The notes beneath the pieces are model-generated. The model worked only from the letters and a program-made list of their open reading frames with translations. It searched no databases and had not been told where the DNA came from. This document shows, piece by piece, positions 6,072 through 6,935 of a DNA stretch of 6,935 nt. This DNA comes from Lachnoclostridium sp. (GTDB lineage Bacteria; Bacillota; Clostridia; Lachnospirales; Lachnospiraceae): positions 1 through 6,935 of the forward strand of contig DMCD01000035.1 of the NCBI GenBank assembly GCA_003445895.1, given 5' to 3'. A program made the translations under genes and the position numbers. Each line of letters begins with the position of its first letter. Within the stretch, counting starts at the first letter, position 1.

Positions 6072-6100
6072 ATTATATCATCGGAAATTTTGAAAGTCAA
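6072..6100 (-). promoter_or_regulatory. Main sigma-A type promoter of the gcd-gct operon
   Basis: TTGACT (-35, 6095-6100) and TATAAT (-10, 6072-6077) are separated by exactly 17 bases, and TG one base before the -10 box makes an extended -10. One base differs from the -35 consensus and none from the -10. Transcription should begin near 6065, giving a leader of about 168 bases before gcdD. It lies downstream of the glnS terminator and upstream of all the gcd and gct genes, and no comparable promoter was noticed in the gaps between those genes. Confidence 0.87.
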
Positions 6101-6110
6101 CGAACACACC

Positions 6111-6133
6111 CCCGAACCTGCGGGCGTTCAGGG
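6111..6133 (-). other. GC-rich inverted repeat just upstream of the -35 box
   Basis: On the minus strand CCCTGAAC and GTTCGGG pair over 7 bp with one bulged T and an 8-base loop. It ends about 10 bases upstream of the -35 hexamer. It could be an activator site, or a second, weaker terminator-like stem for glnS read-through; the following GGTGTGTTCGTT is only mildly U-rich. The role is unknown. Confidence 0.4.
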
Positions 6134-6158
6134 CTTTTGTAACTATAGTTTTTCCATG

Positions 6159-6208
6159 AAAAAAGCCGCAAAAACACAGACAGTTCCGTGCTTTTCGCGG
6201 CTTTTTTT
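6159..6208 (-). terminator. Rho-independent terminator of glnS, probably bidirectional
   Basis: On the minus strand the sequence GCCGCGAAAAGCAC pairs with GTGTTTTTGCGGC (one bulged G) around a loop of about ten bases. It is flanked by A6-7 on the 5' side and T6 on the 3' side. The A- and T-tracts extend the stem and make the element work as a terminator when read from either strand. It lies about 115 bases after the glnS stop and about 58 bases before the -35 box of the gcd promoter, so it separates the two transcription units. Confidence 0.9.
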
Positions 6209-6321
6209 GTTATTAATTCATCAATCATTCAAACTTTTGCATGATCGATATAAATTTCCTTGATAAAAATTATTTTGTTAGTTTCTGTAGGTTTCTGTCG
6301 GAAGCCTGTTTCCGGCGTTTT

Positions 6322-6935
6322 TTACTTCCCAGACGGCACCTTGTAGGAGCTCTTCAGCGACACGATCCGGTTGAATACCGGACGTCCCGGCTCGCTGTCC
6401 TTGCAGTCCACGCAGTAGTATCCGTCACGCACGAACTGGAAGCTGTCGAAGGCTCTGGCCTCCTTCAGTCCCGGCTCAACGTAGGCGCGCACCTTTGTCA
6501 GGGAATTGGGGTTCAGGTTCAGGGTGCCGTCTGCATTCAGCTTGCCCTTCTCCTCGTCCACCAGGTTTTCATACAGGCGCACATCTGCCTCAAATGCAGT
6601 CTTTGCAGCCACCCAGTGAATGGTGCCCTTCACCTTTCTTCCGGTGAATCCGGAACCGGACTTGGTCTCCGGGTCATAGGTGCAGTGAACGGCGGTAATA
6701 TTGCCCTCCGCATCCTTGTCCACGCCGGTGCAGGTGACAAAGTAGGCGTTCATCAGGCGCACTTCGTTGCCCGGATACAGGCGGTGATACTTCTTCGCCG
6801 GAACTTCCATGAAGTCGTCCTGCTCAATCCAGAGCTCTCTGCCGAAGGGAAGCTCACGGCTGCCCAGCGCCTCGTTCTCCAGGTTGTTCGGGGCATCCAG
6901 CATCTCGATCTGGTCTTCCGGATAGTTGTCGATGA
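6322..6935 (-). CDS. glnS: Glutaminyl-tRNA synthetase, C-terminal part (5' end outside the window)
   Basis: The last 203 codons of GlnRS, the cytosolic enzyme that charges tRNA-Gln with glutamine, run in from the right edge and end at a TAA at 6322-6324. The visible part is the beta-barrel anticodon-binding region. It begins IDNYPEDQIEMLDAPNN, continues with LGSRELPFGRELWIEQDDFMEVPAKK, YRLYPGNEVRL-like and CTYDPETKSG stretches and KVKGTIHWV, and ends FNRIVSLKSSYKVPSGK. E. coli GlnRS has about 554 residues, so roughly the N-terminal two thirds, including the catalytic Rossmann fold with its HIGH and KMSKS motifs, lie outside. GluRS of the archaeal type is related, but these stretches fit bacterial GlnRS. 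A 424-base gap with a terminator and a new promoter separates it from gcdD, so it is probably not co-regulated with the gcd operon. Confidence 0.96.
   Translation of the reverse strand, partial: IDNYPEDQIEMLDAPNNLENEALGSRELPFGRELWIEQDDFMEVPAKKYHRLYPGNEVRLMNAYFVTCTGVDKDAEGNITAVHCTYDPETKSGSGFTGRKVKGTIHWVAAKTAFEADVRLYENLVDEEKGKLNADGTLNLNPNSLTKVRAYVEPGLKEARAFDSFQFVRDGYYCVDCKDSEPGRPVFNRIVSLKSSYKVPSGK

Larger units (their letters stand above)
5898..6321. other. Intergenic control region between glnS and the gcd operon
   Basis: This is 424 bases without a credible gene on either strand. Read in the direction of transcription (right to left) it holds an AT-rich glnS 3' tail (6209-6321) with a 10-base tandem repeat at 6281-6300, the glnS terminator, a GC-rich inverted repeat (6111-6133), a near-consensus promoter, a weaker promoter candidate, and a leader rich in short palindromes ending in the gcdD ribosome binding site (5905-5913). 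I recognise no known riboswitch or T-box consensus in it. Confidence 0.85.

Noticed and set aside
6141..6150. AACTATAGTT, a perfect 10-base palindrome beside the glnS terminator
   Set aside because: A single short AT-rich palindrome is expected by chance, and no second copy was noticed.
6281..6300. Two tandem 10-base units, GTTTCTGTAG and GTTTCTGTCG
   Set aside because: There are only two copies, in AT-rich DNA after glnS, with no further copies or flanking structure. It is too little to call a functional repeat.

Overview
The window comes from a low-to-mid-GC anaerobic Firmicute, most likely a gut-type Clostridia (Lachnospiraceae-like). The grounds are the strong AGGAGG ribosome binding sites, the consensus sigma-A type promoter, a bacterial GlnRS, and a complete Na+-pumping glutaconyl-CoA decarboxylase gene set of the kind known from Acidaminococcus, Clostridium symbiosum and Fusobacterium. 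The family placement is inference. Every supportable gene lies on the minus strand, so transcription runs from the right edge to the left edge.

Layout in transcription order: (1) the 3' part of glnS (6322-6935, cut by the right edge); (2) a 424-base intergenic region (5898-6321) with an A-tract/U-tract terminator (6159-6208), a near-consensus promoter (6072-6100), a weaker second promoter candidate (5995-6024) and a palindrome-rich leader; (3) gcdD (5595-5897); (4) two tandem biotin-carrier genes, called here gcdC1 (5109-5558) and gcdC2 (4615-5076); (5) gcdB (3444-4598); (6) gctA (2372-3334, GTG start); (7) gctB (1564-2367); (8) gcdA (1-1471, cut by the left edge after 490 residues).

How the genes work together: GctAB loads CoA onto (R)-2-hydroxyglutarate. 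The dehydratase that would make glutaconyl-CoA (HgdCAB) is not in the window. GcdA transfers the carboxyl group of glutaconyl-CoA to biotin on GcdC, and membrane-bound GcdB decarboxylates carboxybiotin while exporting Na+. GcdD anchors and assembles the complex. The net result is crotonyl-CoA, CO2 and a sodium gradient, the energy-conserving step of glutamate fermentation to butyrate and acetate by the 2-hydroxyglutarate pathway. By analogy with Acidaminococcus fermentans (gctA-gctB-gcdA-hgdC-hgdA-hgdB), hgdC/A/B probably follow beyond the left edge.

The pathway itself is known. The less ordinary points are: the two biotin carriers with almost identical biotinyl lobes but divergent N-termini and different-length Ala/Pro linkers; two strong intercistronic hairpins of similar design bracketing the gctAB pair; and a leader with a perfect 17-bp palindrome embedded among further TTCCA/TGGAA half-sites. 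No RNA genes, mobile elements, CRISPR arrays or plus-strand genes could be supported.
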